Shown here piece by piece: positions 1-8,720 of a stretch of DNA of 64,000 bases. The notes under the pieces are model-generated. The model made no database searches and had not been told where the DNA came from. It worked only from the letters and a program-made list of their open reading frames with translations. The stretch's first letter is position 1. Each line of letters begins with the position of its first letter. The translations under genes were made by a program, and so were the position numbers. This DNA comes from Streptomyces durmitorensis (lineage in GTDB: Bacteria; Actinomycetota; Actinomycetes; Streptomycetales; Streptomycetaceae): NCBI RefSeq assembly GCF_023498005.1, contig NZ_CP097289.1:3348001-3412000 (forward strand), given 5' to 3'.

Positions 1-251
1 GCGCCCACCTCTACGTCAGCTCGTACGGCGTCCTCGTCGATCCGGACACCGGCCTGCCGCGCCCCGGCGGCGGCAACCAGGCGGCGCTGCTCGCCTCGCT
101 CCTCGGGGCTTCGGCCGCGCTGCGGCGCCTGCTCGGGCCCGGTCCAGCCGACTGGGTGCGCACGGCCGCCGGGGACCGTACGCTGCGCGAGCTGGGGACG
201 CGCGCCTTCGCCGACGCGGGCTGGGCGCTGCCGCAGCCGGGCTTCCCTTGA
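1..251 (+). CDS. C-terminal fragment of an unidentified protein
   Basis: An open frame enters from the left edge (first full codon at position 3) and ends at TGA 249-251, giving 82 residues. The fragment has a hydrophobic Ala/Leu-rich stretch followed by a basic and acidic tail ending in QPGFP. Codon use is strongly GC-rich at the third position, as in the neighbouring real genes, so it looks coding. I do not recognise the family from this part alone. No terminator hairpin with a T-tract is obvious before the ABC transporter genes that follow on the same strand. Confidence 0.6.
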   Translation, partial: AHLYVSSYGVLVDPDTGLPRPGGGNQAALLASLLGASAALRRLLGPGPADWVRTAAGDRTLRELGTRAFADAGWALPQPGFP

Positions 252-361
252 CGGGGAGAGTTTTACCCGCTCTTGGCTGGAACCGTCAGCTCCCCGATAT
301 CCTCCTAACCCTTACGGGGGCGTGTGCCCCGACGTCCTGAACCATTCGATGGGTGCGGAGA

Positions 362-1561
362 ATGATCGAGGCAGTCGGCCTGACGAAGCGCTACGGCGCC
401 AAGACAGCCGTGTACAACCTTTCCTTTCAGGTGCGACCCGGCACGGTCACCGGCTTCCTGGGCCCGAACGGCTCCGGCAAGTCGACGACCATGCGCATGA
501 TCCTCGGGCTCGACCAACCCACCACGGGCCAGGTGACGATCGGCGGCTACCCGTACCGCAAGCTCCCCAACGCCCCCCGCCAGGTCGGCGCGCTGCTCGA
601 CGCCAAGGCGGTGCACGGCGGCAGGCACGCCCGCAACCACCTTCTGTGCCTCGCCCAGCTCTCCGGCATCCCGGCCCGCCGGGTGGACGAGGTGCTCGGC
701 GTCGTGGGCCTCCAGGAGGTCGCGAAGAAGCGCTCCAAGGGCTTCTCGCTCGGCATGGGCCAGCGGCTCGGTATCGCCGCCGCCCTGCTCGGCGACCCGC
801 AGGTGCTGCTCTTCGACGAGCCGGTCAACGGCCTCGACCCCGAGGGCATCCTCTGGGTCAGGAACCTGATGAAGTCGCTCGCGGCCGAGGGGCGCACGGT
901 CTTCGTCTCCTCGCACCTGATGAGCGAGATGGCCCTCACCGCCGAGCACCTGATCGTGATCGGCCGCGGGCAGCTGCTCGCGGACATGAGCGTCAAGGAC
1001 TTCATCTCGCACAACTCCGCCGACTTCGCCCGGGTGCGTACGCCGGACACCGACCCGCAGCAGCGCGAGAAGCTCTCGGCCGCGCTGACCGAGGCGGGCG
1101 GCCAGGTCATGCCCGAGCAGGACGGCGCGCTGCGCGTGACCGGTCTTCCGCTCCCCCGCATCAGCGACCTCGCGCACGGCGCGGACGTCCGCGTGTGGGA
1201 GCTCTCGCCGCACCAGGCCTCGCTGGAAGAGGCGTACATGCGGATGACGCAGGGCGCCGTCGACTACCGCTCGACGGTCGACCAGCGCGCGGGTCTCCAG
1301 CAGCAGCTGCCGCCGGGTGCGATGCCGCAGCAGCCGATGCCGGTGGCAGGACAGGGCCAGCCCGGGTGGTACGCACCGCCGCCGCCCCAGCAGGGCGGCC
1401 AGCCGTTCGCGATGCCGCAGGGCGCGCCGCAGGGAGCTCCTGTGGCCCCTGGCGCACCGCAGGGTGCCATGCCCAACCCGTACGCGGCCGCCGCCCCGCA
1501 GGCGCCCGCCTCCGCCCCCGCCCCCGAGATGACCAAGCGCGACAGCGAGGACCCGCGATGA
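362..1561 (+). CDS. ABC transporter ATP-binding protein with Pro/Gln-rich C-terminal tail
   Basis: A 399-residue ATPase subunit of an ABC-2 type exporter. Walker A GPNGSGKST lies at residues 34-42, a variant signature FSLGMGQ at 128-134, Walker B with FDEP at 148-154, and the switch His of SSH at 185. The ATPase domain ends near residue 300; the last 100 residues are low-complexity Pro/Gln/Ala with PQGAP-like units and are not needed for ATP hydrolysis. The usual MIEAVGL start at ATG 362 is chosen. An in-frame GTG at 353 is possible, because the only GGAG is too close to 362 to serve it. The stop overlaps the permease start (ATGA), so the two are co-translated. The substrate is unknown. Confidence 0.9.
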   Translation: MIEAVGLTKRYGAKTAVYNLSFQVRPGTVTGFLGPNGSGKSTTMRMILGLDQPTTGQVTIGGYPYRKLPNAPRQVGALLDAKAVHGGRHARNHLLCLAQLSGIPARRVDEVLGVVGLQEVAKKRSKGFSLGMGQRLGIAAALLGDPQVLLFDEPVNGLDPEGILWVRNLMKSLAAEGRTVFVSSHLMSEMALTAEHLIVIGRGQLLADMSVKDFISHNSADFARVRTPDTDPQQREKLSAALTEAGGQVMPEQDGALRVTGLPLPRISDLAHGADVRVWELSPHQASLEEAYMRMTQGAVDYRSTVDQRAGLQQQLPPGAMPQQPMPVAGQGQPGWYAPPPPQQGGQPFAMPQGAPQGAPVAPGAPQGAMPNPYAAAAPQAPASAPAPEMTKRDSEDPR

Positions 1562-2517
1562 CCACGCCTCCGACTCCGCAGCCGCAGGCGCAGCCCCAGC
1601 AGGCGTACGCACAGGCCGGTGCCCCCGTGCCTCAAGGCGCTCCCGTTCCCCAGGGTGCCCCGATGCCGCAAGGCGCCCCGATGGCTCCCCCGCCGGCCGC
1701 CCCCGCGCCGCCCTCCGCCTGGCAGCAGGCGATGAACAACGCCTACACCTCGCCGATCCCGGTCAAGAAGACCCACCTCGGCAACGCCCTGGCGTCCGAG
1801 TGGACGAAGATCAAGTCGGTCCGCTCGACGATGTGGACCCTCGGCGTCTTCTTCCTGCTGGTCGTCGGCATCGGACTGCTCGTCGCCGGGAACACGCAGG
1901 ACCGCGACTACGCGGACGTGCCGTTCACGATCCCGGCGTTCTTCGGTCTCGTGCTCGGCCAGATCTGCCTGATCACGCTGGGCGTCCTGGTGACGTCGTC
2001 CGAGTACGGCACGGGCATGATCCGTACGACGTTCACGGCCTCGCCCCAGCGCTATCGCGTGCTCGCCGCCAAGATCCTGATCTTCTTCGTGATCGCCTTC
2101 GTCGTCTCGGCGGGCTCCATCCTGCTCGTGGGCCTGATGACGTCGGGGATGCACAGCGGCCCCGAGGCGGGCGACGTCGACTGGTCGGGCACGGTCCTCA
2201 AGGGCGGTCTCTACGTCTCGCTCCTGGGCGTCCTCGCGCTCGCCGCAGGATCGATGCTGCGCCACTCGGCGGGTGCGATCACCGCGATGCTCGGCGTGGT
2301 CCTGGTGCCCGCGATCCTGCCCGTGTTCCTGATGATCTCCGAGGGCACGCGTCCGCTTGGCGAGAAGATGATGGACTACAACGCCATCAATTCCCTCGCC
2401 AAGATCTTCGAGATGGACGGGACGGGCGGCGGCACCTCGCAGCTGCTGCTGCTCGTCGGCGTGACGGCGGCAGCGATCGTCGGCGCCTTCGCCCTCCTGG
2501 AGAAGCGCGACGTGTAG
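1558..2517 (+). CDS. ABC-2 type transporter permease with Pro/Gln-rich N-terminus
   Basis: A 319-residue membrane subunit partnering the ATPase just upstream, whose TGA overlaps its ATG by four bases. The first 60 residues are low complexity with repeated PQGAP/PQGAPM units, matching the tail of the ATPase. A cytoplasmic segment (LASEWTKIKSVRSTMWT) then leads into about six hydrophobic segments, the ABC-2 permease arrangement. The frame stays open far upstream through the ATPase gene, which is a GC-bias artefact and not a fusion. It probably exports a lipid, peptide or drug; nothing in the sequence fixes the substrate. Confidence 0.88.
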   Translation: MTTPPTPQPQAQPQQAYAQAGAPVPQGAPVPQGAPMPQGAPMAPPPAAPAPPSAWQQAMNNAYTSPIPVKKTHLGNALASEWTKIKSVRSTMWTLGVFFLLVVGIGLLVAGNTQDRDYADVPFTIPAFFGLVLGQICLITLGVLVTSSEYGTGMIRTTFTASPQRYRVLAAKILIFFVIAFVVSAGSILLVGLMTSGMHSGPEAGDVDWSGTVLKGGLYVSLLGVLALAAGSMLRHSAGAITAMLGVVLVPAILPVFLMISEGTRPLGEKMMDYNAINSLAKIFEMDGTGGGTSQLLLLVGVTAAAIVGAFALLEKRDV

Positions 2518-2520
2518 CCG

Positions 2521-2853
2521 TCAGTACCTCGGCGCGTTACGGGACCGCTGCACCCGCGTGGTGCGGCGGTCCTTCGCGTTCCAGCAGGCCTTGTGCCAGT
2601 GTCTGCGCTCGTCGACGCCCGAGTGCTCGGGCCAGGCCACCACGTGCGCGACGCCGGAGGGGATCTCCTGGTCGCAGCCGGGGCAGCGGTACGTCTTGCC
2701 CACCGAGCTGGCACCCGCGACGTGGCGCATGCTCCACTGCTCGCCCCGCCAGCTCTCGGTGGACTGGAAGCCGCCGTAGCGGCCCGCCGGTTCACCGTCC
2801 GGGCGCGGACCGTCTTCTCCGGCGCCCTTCGGGCGGTTACGACGCGGGGACAC
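2521..2853 (-). CDS. Small zinc-ribbon-like protein
   Basis: A 110-residue basic protein starting at GTG (MSPRRNRPKG) with GAGG about six bases upstream. Residues about 57-60 hold CPGC and a later HWHKAC segment supplies His and Cys, so a zinc-binding CxxC...HxxC site is likely. The rest is polar, without membrane segments or a signal peptide. Its 3' end sits three bases from the stop of the convergent ABC permease gene. The right arm of an inverted repeat (2854-2892) covers its ribosome site. The family is conserved in Streptomyces as far as I recall, but its function is unknown to me. Confidence 0.75.
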   Translation of the reverse strand: MSPRRNRPKGAGEDGPRPDGEPAGRYGGFQSTESWRGEQWSMRHVAGASSVGKTYRCPGCDQEIPSGVAHVVAWPEHSGVDERRHWHKACWNAKDRRTTRVQRSRNAPRY

Positions 2854-2892
2854 GAGACACCTCACGGGATGTACGGGGGCCAGGGGTGTCTC
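2854..2892 (-). promoter_or_regulatory. Inverted repeat over the start site of the zinc-ribbon gene
   Basis: On the minus strand GAGACACC (2892-2885) pairs perfectly with GGTGTCTC (2861-2854), and the second arm ends directly before the GTG start codon and contains the end of the GAGG ribosome site. The loop is 23 bases. Such a fold in the leader could mask initiation. This is a sequence observation; the regulatory role is inferred. Confidence 0.35.
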
Positions 2893-3064
2893 CAGCCTAC
2901 GCGGCACGCGCAGGGGTAGGCGTACGTCACCAACCCCCACAGATCCCCCCTGCATTCCGCAGAAAATCCGTCAATCTTCATGCCAAGCCGTGCCTTTGGC
3001 ACGTGTCATGCGTTGTTGCCCGTAGGGGGAGTGCCTGCGTCGGCGCCAAGGAGGCAGGAGAACG

Positions 3065-4117
3065 ATGCGTGTAGGTAGTTTTGTGCTGGCCGCCCAGTTC
3101 CCGGGACAGGGACAGGGGGAGGCGCTGCACCGAGCGGTGCGGTCCGCCGAGGTGGCCGAGGAGGCGGGCCTCGACTCGGTCTGGCTCGCCGAGCACCACT
3201 TCGTGCCGTACGGCACGTGTCCGTCCGCCGTGACCCTCGCCGCGCTCCTTCTCGGGCGCACACGGCACATCCGCGTCGGCACCGCCGTGAGCGTCCTGCC
3301 GACCGTTCATCCGGTCGCCCTGGGCGAGCAGGCGGCGCTGCTGCACCTGACGTCCGGCGGACGCTTCTCGCTGGGCGTGGGGCGCGGCGGTCCGTGGGTG
3401 GACCTGGAGGTCTTCGGGTCCGGTCTCGACGCGTACGAGAAGGACTTCCCGGACTCCCTCGACCTGCTGCTGCGGTGGCTGAGCGAACCCCGGGTCGCGA
3501 GCGAAGGGGGCCGCTTCTCCTTCCGCGAGGTCGCCGTGGTGCCACGGCCGCAGGAGGCACTGACCGGCTCGGGCACGGACACCGAGGAGTCGTCCTGCGG
3601 CCCGGAGGTGATCGTCGCCTGCACCTCGCCGTCCAGCGTGCGGCTCGCGGCGGAACGCGGTCTGCCGATGCTGCTCGGCATGCACGTCGGCGACGAGGAG
3701 AAGGCCGAAATGGTGGCGTTGTGGCGCAGGCACGCGCGCGCCGCGGGGCGTACGCCGGAGGAGGTCCACCGGGCGCCGCACGTCTCCGCGGGGGTCGCGC
3801 AGATCGCGGACCGGCGCCTGGACGCGGCGGAGACACTGCAGAAGGCGATGCCGGGGTGGCTCAAGCAGGGACTTGACGCTCACGTCACGGTCGACGGCCG
3901 CGCGCGGTCCATGCGGGACCCGCTCGCGTACACCGAACTGCTCTGCGGACTGCATCCGGTGGGTACCCCGCAGCTGTGCGCGGACCGGATCGCGGCCACC
4001 TCGGAGCGCACCGGGATCACACGCTTCGCGCTGCTCGTCGAGGGCTCGGGCGACCTGGCGACGACGGAGGAGAACGTCCGAAGGCTGGGGGCCGAAGTGC
4101 TGCCCCAGCTCGGCTGA
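3065..4117 (+). CDS. Luciferase-like flavin/F420-dependent oxidoreductase
   Basis: A 350-residue protein of the bacterial luciferase-like monooxygenase (LLM) superfamily, TIM-barrel enzymes using FMN or F420. The opening MRVGSFVLAAQFPGQ, the WLAEHHF segment (about residues 40-46), the GTAVSVLP segment and GRFSLGVGRGG near residue 100 are the typical strand-end motifs. The family oxidises or reduces diverse small molecules; the substrate cannot be told from sequence. The start is ATG 3065, preceded by AAGGAGG and a nearer GGAG. It is a single gene with a bidirectional hairpin terminator downstream, convergent with the next gene. Confidence 0.88.
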   Translation: MRVGSFVLAAQFPGQGQGEALHRAVRSAEVAEEAGLDSVWLAEHHFVPYGTCPSAVTLAALLLGRTRHIRVGTAVSVLPTVHPVALGEQAALLHLTSGGRFSLGVGRGGPWVDLEVFGSGLDAYEKDFPDSLDLLLRWLSEPRVASEGGRFSFREVAVVPRPQEALTGSGTDTEESSCGPEVIVACTSPSSVRLAAERGLPMLLGMHVGDEEKAEMVALWRRHARAAGRTPEEVHRAPHVSAGVAQIADRRLDAAETLQKAMPGWLKQGLDAHVTVDGRARSMRDPLAYTELLCGLHPVGTPQLCADRIAATSERTGITRFALLVEGSGDLATTEENVRRLGAEVLPQLG

Positions 4118-4133
4118 GCCGCTGGGGCGGGGA

Positions 4134-4179
4134 GCTGCCGCTCCGGTACTAGAACACCTCCCGCGTACGGAGCGGCAGC
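4134..4179. terminator. Bidirectional hairpin between convergent genes
   Basis: GCTGCCGCTCCG (4134-4145) followed by TAC pairs with GTACGGAGCGGCAGC (4165-4179), with one bulged G and a 15-base loop. It lies between the stops of the convergent oxidoreductase (4117) and SCO5389-like gene (4188), which suits shared termination. There is no long T-tract on either side, as is common in Streptomyces. Confidence 0.6.
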
Positions 4180-4187
4180 AAGAAGCG

Positions 4188-4580
4188 TCAGCAGTCCCGC
4201 AGTTCGGGCGACTGGTTGAGCAGCTGCCCCCGGATCGAGGTGAACCGGGCGAGCCTCTCGTCCACGGACGCATCGAGCGGGAAAACCGCCACACGGTGGC
4301 AGTTCTGGAATGCGAGACGCACTCCGAAGTGGCGCTGCAGAGCACCGCGAATCGCGTCACTCGCGAGCGCCCGCAGGAGCTGGCCGCGCGCCTGCTCGCT
4401 GGGCGGCGGCGTCTGGTTGTCGGCGAACTCGCCGCCGTCAACCTTCAGCTGGGCCACCAGAGAGCTGATCATCTCCCATGCGTAAGGCAGGGAGGTCCGG
4501 ACGCAGTCGACGAATTCCGCTTCATCGACCTCGCCTCGCTCGGCCTGTTCCAACAGCGCCGGTGAGACGTCGAGCGACAT
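4188..4580 (-). CDS. SCO5389-family conserved protein
   Basis: A 130-residue soluble protein ([20 protein letters not shown]...). The start ATG 4580 has GAGGAGA about seven bases upstream. It contains an SLPYAWE segment near residues 30-36 and ends with a Cys residue. No known catalytic motif is visible. I recall orthologues throughout Streptomyces next to nucS under the name SCO5389 family; the function is unknown. It is divergent from nucS, and a short Cys-containing frame with an excellent ribosome site lies in its 5' leader. Confidence 0.8.
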   Translation of the reverse strand: MSLDVSPALLEQAERGEVDEAEFVDCVRTSLPYAWEMISSLVAQLKVDGGEFADNQTPPPSEQARGQLLRALASDAIRGALQRHFGVRLAFQNCHRVAVFPLDASVDERLARFTSIRGQLLNQSPELRDC

Positions 4581-4656
4581 GGGTTCTCCTCTCGCACCCC
4601 CGGGGAGCGGGGGCTTCCGGACAGGGAAGAAGCCCGCACACGCAGCGTGCACGCAT
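4522..4656 (-). CDS. Possible short upstream frame (leader peptide) before the SCO5389-like gene
   Basis: A 44-codon frame starts at ATG 4656 with a perfect AGGAGG five bases upstream, and reads [16 protein letters not shown] before becoming Arg-rich. It runs 59 bases into the SCO5389-like gene in another frame. Only the strong ribosome site and three early Cys residues argue for translation; the rest could be chance. If translated, it would work as a leader (uORF) coupled to the gene downstream. Confidence 0.25.
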   Translation of the reverse strand: MRARCVCGLLPCPEAPAPRGCERRTHVARRLTGAVGTGRARRGR

Positions 4657-4792
4657 GACGACCTCCTGCTTATACGGTAAGCACCGGACCCGCGCTGCAC
4701 CAGGAGATTGGGAACATAACCGGCCAGGATCGAACAGGTTCATCGCCGGAGGAATCGCGCGCACCACCTGGGGTCGAGTAGCGTTGCGCCCC

Positions 4793-5464
4793 ATGCGTCT
4801 CGTCATTGCCCGATGCTCCGTGGATTACGCGGGCCGGCTCACCGCCCATCTCCCGTCGGCCCCTCGCCTGATCCTTGTGAAGGCGGACGGCAGTGTCTCG
4901 ATCCACGCCGACGACCGGGCCTACAAACCCCTCAACTGGATGTCCCCGCCCTGCACCTTGAAGGAGGGGACGGGGGACGACTCAGGTGTCTGGACCGTCG
5001 TGAACAAGGCGGGCGAGAAACTCATCATCACGATGGAGGAGATCCTGCACGACTCCTCGCATGAATTGGGCGTCGATCCCGGCCTCATCAAGGACGGCGT
5101 GGAAGCACACCTTCAGGAGCTGCTCGCCGACCGGATCGAGACGCTCGGAGAGGGCTACTCACTGATCCGGCGCGAGTACATGACGGCGATCGGCCCGGTG
5201 GACATCCTCTGCCGCGACGCCGACGGACAGACCGTCGCCGTCGAGATCAAGCGGCGCGGCGAGATCGACGGTGTCGAGCAACTCACCCGCTATCTCGAGC
5301 TGTTGAACCGCGACCCGCACCTGGCCCCGGTCAAGGGCATCTTCGCCGCCCAGGAGATCAAGCCGCAGGCCCGCGTGCTGGCCACGGACCGCGGCATCGG
5401 CTGCGCCGTCCTGGACTACAACGCGATGCGCGGCATCGAGGACGACAAGCTGCGGCTGTTCTAG
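4793..5464 (+). CDS. nucS: Endonuclease NucS (mismatch-specific)
   Basis: A 223-residue endonuclease of the NucS/EndoMS family, the core of the non-canonical mismatch repair used by actinobacteria that lack MutS/MutL. It cuts both strands at mismatches with the help of the beta clamp. The N-terminal DNA-binding domain begins [16 protein letters not shown], and the C-terminal PD-(D/E)xK nuclease has Asp137 (GPVDILC) and Glu151-Ile-Lys153 (VEIKRRG). The length is normal. No Shine-Dalgarno precedes ATG 4793, and TAGCGT ends nine bases upstream, so the mRNA may be leaderless. The gene is followed by a very strong terminator. Confidence 0.96.
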   Translation: MRLVIARCSVDYAGRLTAHLPSAPRLILVKADGSVSIHADDRAYKPLNWMSPPCTLKEGTGDDSGVWTVVNKAGEKLIITMEEILHDSSHELGVDPGLIKDGVEAHLQELLADRIETLGEGYSLIRREYMTAIGPVDILCRDADGQTVAVEIKRRGEIDGVEQLTRYLELLNRDPHLAPVKGIFAAQEIKPQARVLATDRGIGCAVLDYNAMRGIEDDKLRLF

Positions 5465-5480
5465 AAGTTCGGTTACGTAC

Positions 5481-5517
5481 GTGAGGGCCGGGTCCTGTGG
5501 ACCCGGCCCTCACTTTT
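5481..5517 (+). terminator. Strong intrinsic terminator of nucS
   Basis: A perfect 15-bp stem GTGAGGGCCGGGTCC (5481-5495) with its complement at 5499-5513 and the 3-base loop TGT, followed by TTTT at 5514-5517. It lies 16 bases after the nucS stop. It also separates nucS from the convergent NTPase gene ending at 5529. Confidence 0.9.
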
Positions 5518-5528
5518 CCGTACGGGCG

Positions 5529-8018
5529 TCAGATCGTCGACGCCGGGCTGCTGCTCGCGGGGCCGCTCGCCGGTCCGCTCGCCGGTCCGCTCGCCGAGTC
5601 CGACGTGTCCGGGGACGACGGCGGGTCCGGCGTCGGGTCCGTGCTCGGCGGCGGAGTCGTCGGCGGCGGGGTCGTCGGCGGCTTCGTCGTGGGCGGCTTG
5701 GTCGTCGGCGGCTTCGTGGTCGGCGGCTTGGTCGTGGGCGGTTTCGTCGTCGGCGGCTTCGTCGTCGGCTTGTCCGTGGGCTTGTCGGACGGCTTGCCGC
5801 TGTCGCTCGGCTCGTCCGACGGTTCGCCGCTCTCGCTCGGCGTGCCGTCGTCCTCGGTGCCGGGGACGTTGTCCGGGCCGTCGCTGTCCGGGCGGCTCGT
5901 CGAGTCCTTCGCCGGCTTGTCGGCGGTCAGACCGTCGTCGCCCTGGTCCTCGCTCGCCGACTGCTCCGTCTTGACCTTGTCCGGCGGGTCGTCGTTGCCG
6001 TCGGACGTCGCGCCAAGCGTGACCACCGTGCCGAGCACGGCGGCGAGGAGGGCTCCCGCGCCCGCCGCCACGAGATTGCGCCGGGTGCCGTGCACGATGG
6101 AGCGGCGGGTCGGTGCGGGGCCGCCCGCGCCCGCGGCGGGCGAGGCCTTGCGGGTGACCAGGGTCTCGGGCTCCGGAGGCGGTGTGGGCAGCGCGAACGC
6201 CGCCGGTACGCCGCCGGGGGGCGATGCCGACTCCTCGTAGCGCGCGTCGGGCACCTCTTCGCCCGCGGCCGTGCTCCCGCCGGACAGCACGCCGCCCGAG
6301 CGGTCGGCGACCAGGGCCAGCGCCCTGCGGCCCGCGATCATGCCCCGCTTGTCGGCGAGCGCGCCGCGCAGGCCGATGGAGGCCTCGAGCTCGACGCGGG
6401 CCCGGTCGAGCTGTCCGCCGCAGAGCGCGAGGATGCCGAGCTCGTGGTGGAAGTACGCCTCTTCGGCGACCTCTCCCGCGGTCCGTGCCGCCTCCTGGCC
6501 CGACCGCAGGGCACGCTCCCACGCGCCCCAGTCGAGCCCTCCCGCGAAGGCCGGCGCGACGGTGCGGGCGAGCAGCACCGCGGCGCTCTCCTCACCGGCG
6601 ACGGAAGCCCCCGACGCGGACTGCCCCGCGACCAGGACGCCCAGCGCCGCGAGCACCGCGTCCGCCTCGGCCACGACCCGCTCAGGGCCGACCGAGGGGT
6701 GCCCTGCCCACCAGGCGTAGTGCTGGGCGGCGCTCTGGGCGCGCTCGGCGGCGTCGTCCGCGTACCCGGACGCCTCCAGTTGCGTGCGCACCCCTGCGGC
6801 GAGTCGGTAGTGGGAGCCGACCGCCGTGACGAGCGCGGTGGAGACGAGCTCGGCGAGAGCCGCGTCCGCGTGGGTGTCCCCCACGAGGGCGGGCAGATGC
6901 GCCTGGTGCGGCAGCTCGCCGCCGAGCGCGACGGCGAACCGCAGCGTGGTGCGCGCCGACGGGCTCAGCCGGGACGCGAGCAGCACCGCGGGCGCCGCTC
7001 CGTCGGCGAGCGAGGGCAGCGGGACGTCGTGGCCCTCGGCGCCGAAGGGCGCGTCGACCGGGGCTTCGGTGTAGTAGCCGTACTCGTCGAAGGCGTTCGG
7101 GTCGGCGCGCAGCTGGTCGCGCTGGCGCAGCAGGGCGCCCGCCTGGACGAAGCGCAGGGGCAGCCCCTCCGACTCGAACCACAGGTCGCCCGCCCAGCTC
7201 GCCTCGTCGTCGGTGAGGACGCGGCCGACGGCGCGCTCCAGGAGTTCGAGGCCGCCACTGCGGCCCAGGCCGCCGAGGAAGACCTCTTCGAGGTGCGAAT
7301 CGGGTGACGGCGCGGCGACGTCGGGCGTCGCGGCGATCAGGAAGGCGCACTCGGGCGTGGCCTCGAGGAGCTCCTCCAGGGCGGCCGCGCCGAACTCCAG
7401 GTCGTCCAGGACGACGACCGCGCCGATCTCGTGGACGAGTTCGAGCAGCAGGGCACGGTCGGGGCGGTGCAGGGGTGCGTTGTAGACCGTCCCGAAGAGG
7501 TCCTGGAGCAGGTCGCCGGGCGTCTTGTGGTACCCGGAGAGCCGGACGACGCCGTCCGGTGCGAGGTCCGCGCAGTCCTCCGCGACGGCGTTCAGGAGCG
7601 CTGTGCGCCCCGAGCCCGCGGGTCCGGTGAGCCGCACCGAGCGCCCGCGTGCGAGCAGGCGCACGAGCCGCTCGCGATCCTCCTGCCGCTCGATGAGCGG
7701 CATCCGGGGCAGTGCGGGCCCCGGCGGCACGGGCGGCGCGGCGGCGCGGCGCAGCTCGGCACGCTCGGCGGCGGTGCGCTTGACGGGTCGTGCGGGCAGC
7801 TCGCCCGGCGGGCAGGCTTCGATCTCGCTGCCGTCGACGGGGTTCACGGTGAGCAGGAAGTCGCCCGATACGAGCTGGACGGTGCGGGCGAGTACGGGCG
7901 TGGGCTGCCCGAAGTCGGGTGTCAGAGGATCACGCGGTGGACGCACGGGACGCGCCGAATCGTCGTCGTTGATGCCGTCATGGCCGTACTCTTCCGGTCC
8001 CCGGTTCATCGGGTCCAT
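5529..8018 (-). CDS. Membrane-anchored P-loop NTPase with Thr/Pro-rich extracellular tail
   Basis: An 829-residue protein. The N-terminus is acidic and Pro-rich (1-105). A P-loop domain follows with Walker A GPAGSGRT at 132-139 and Walker B VVVLDDLE at about 201-208, as in STAND/AAA-like regulatory ATPases. Alpha-helical repeats follow, then one membrane helix near residues 647-670 and a long exposed tail made of repeated PPTTK units and short GPAS repeats at the end. ATG 8018 is chosen because GGGGGG sits eight bases upstream; a TTG at 8024 is too close to it. It is probably a signalling or envelope-sensing ATPase. It is the third gene of a minus-strand run after hbd and the STAS gene. Confidence 0.8.
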   Translation of the reverse strand: MDPMNRGPEEYGHDGINDDDSARPVRPPRDPLTPDFGQPTPVLARTVQLVSGDFLLTVNPVDGSEIEACPPGELPARPVKRTAAERAELRRAAAPPVPPGPALPRMPLIERQEDRERLVRLLARGRSVRLTGPAGSGRTALLNAVAEDCADLAPDGVVRLSGYHKTPGDLLQDLFGTVYNAPLHRPDRALLLELVHEIGAVVVLDDLEFGAAALEELLEATPECAFLIAATPDVAAPSPDSHLEEVFLGGLGRSGGLELLERAVGRVLTDDEASWAGDLWFESEGLPLRFVQAGALLRQRDQLRADPNAFDEYGYYTEAPVDAPFGAEGHDVPLPSLADGAAPAVLLASRLSPSARTTLRFAVALGGELPHQAHLPALVGDTHADAALAELVSTALVTAVGSHYRLAAGVRTQLEASGYADDAAERAQSAAQHYAWWAGHPSVGPERVVAEADAVLAALGVLVAGQSASGASVAGEESAAVLLARTVAPAFAGGLDWGAWERALRSGQEAARTAGEVAEEAYFHHELGILALCGGQLDRARVELEASIGLRGALADKRGMIAGRRALALVADRSGGVLSGGSTAAGEEVPDARYEESASPPGGVPAAFALPTPPPEPETLVTRKASPAAGAGGPAPTRRSIVHGTRRNLVAAGAGALLAAVLGTVVTLGATSDGNDDPPDKVKTEQSASEDQGDDGLTADKPAKDSTSRPDSDGPDNVPGTEDDGTPSESGEPSDEPSDSGKPSDKPTDKPTTKPPTTKPPTTKPPTTKPPTTKPPTTKPPTTPPPTTPPPSTDPTPDPPSSPDTSDSASGPASGPASGPASSSPASTI

Positions 8019-8233
8019 GGTCAAAGCCCCCCAGATGCGTCGTGTACACAGCCCCCTCCGGCCTTGTGCACACTGCGCTGTCGCTTCTGGTCCGGTGCCC
8101 CCGCTCGGGCGTCTGTCTTCGTCATGACGGTGGGCGACCGAACCCTAGACCTTCGCTCAGTATCTCCGAACGGGCGGGGTACCGCGCCGTCCGAGACGTC
8201 ACAGCTTCGTGAGGATTGTGCGCGAGACGTGTC

Positions 8234-8557
8234 TCACACCCGGGGAAGCGATTCGACCCCGATGCCGCCCTCGATGGCAAGGATCCGGTGCAGCCGGGTG
8301 GCCACGAGCAGGCGCTGCATCTGGGGCGGCACACTGCGCAGCACGAGGCGGCGTCCGCACCGTCCCGCGCGCCGGTGTGCGCCCATGATGACGCCGAGTC
8401 CCGTGGCGTCCCACGAGTCGAGTTCGGACAGGTCGAGCACCAGGTCTCCGGCTCCGTCGTCGACGGCCGAGTGCAGGACCGTTCGGGCGTCCGCCGCGCT
8501 GCGTACGTCGAGGCGTCCCCCGACGACCAGCTGGGCCTGGTCGCCCCTGATGTGCAT
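8234..8557 (-). CDS. STAS-domain anti-sigma factor antagonist
   Basis: A 107-residue single STAS domain, the fold of SpoIIAA/RsbV-type antagonists that bind anti-sigma kinases and release sigma factors. The conserved loop reads DSWDATGLGV at residues 47-56; the residue normally phosphorylated is Thr52 here where Ser is more common. The start ATG 8557 has GGGGAG about seven bases upstream. No partner kinase lies beside it, so its partner acts from elsewhere. I looked for and did not see a convincing SigB-type promoter in front of it. Confidence 0.88.
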   Translation of the reverse strand: MHIRGDQAQLVVGGRLDVRSAADARTVLHSAVDDGAGDLVLDLSELDSWDATGLGVIMGAHRRAGRCGRRLVLRSVPPQMQRLLVATRLHRILAIEGGIGVESLPRV

Positions 8558-8720
8558 ATGCGCTCCCCGAGAGTGCTGAGTTTCCTGTGACGTCTGTTCC
8601 GTAAGGCGTCTGCGTATGTCACTGCAACTGACTGCCGCATGGGCAAGGAAGTTGCCGTCTGTAAGCGAACCGATACCGAATTCACTCCGAGGGGTGACCC
8701 CGCAAGGGAGGGAGCAGACG

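Noticed and set aside
322-2517. One continuous 731-codon frame across the ABC ATPase and permease
   Set aside because: It is the permease frame left open by high GC; the ATPase motifs are in another frame and the ATGA overlap marks two genes.
5650-5770. Regular repeats that might be a CRISPR array
   Set aside because: There are no unique spacers; the unit encodes the PPTTK repeat of the protein tail.
8558-8720. A SigB-type promoter for the STAS gene
   Set aside because: No GTTT and GGGTAT pair with correct spacing was found.
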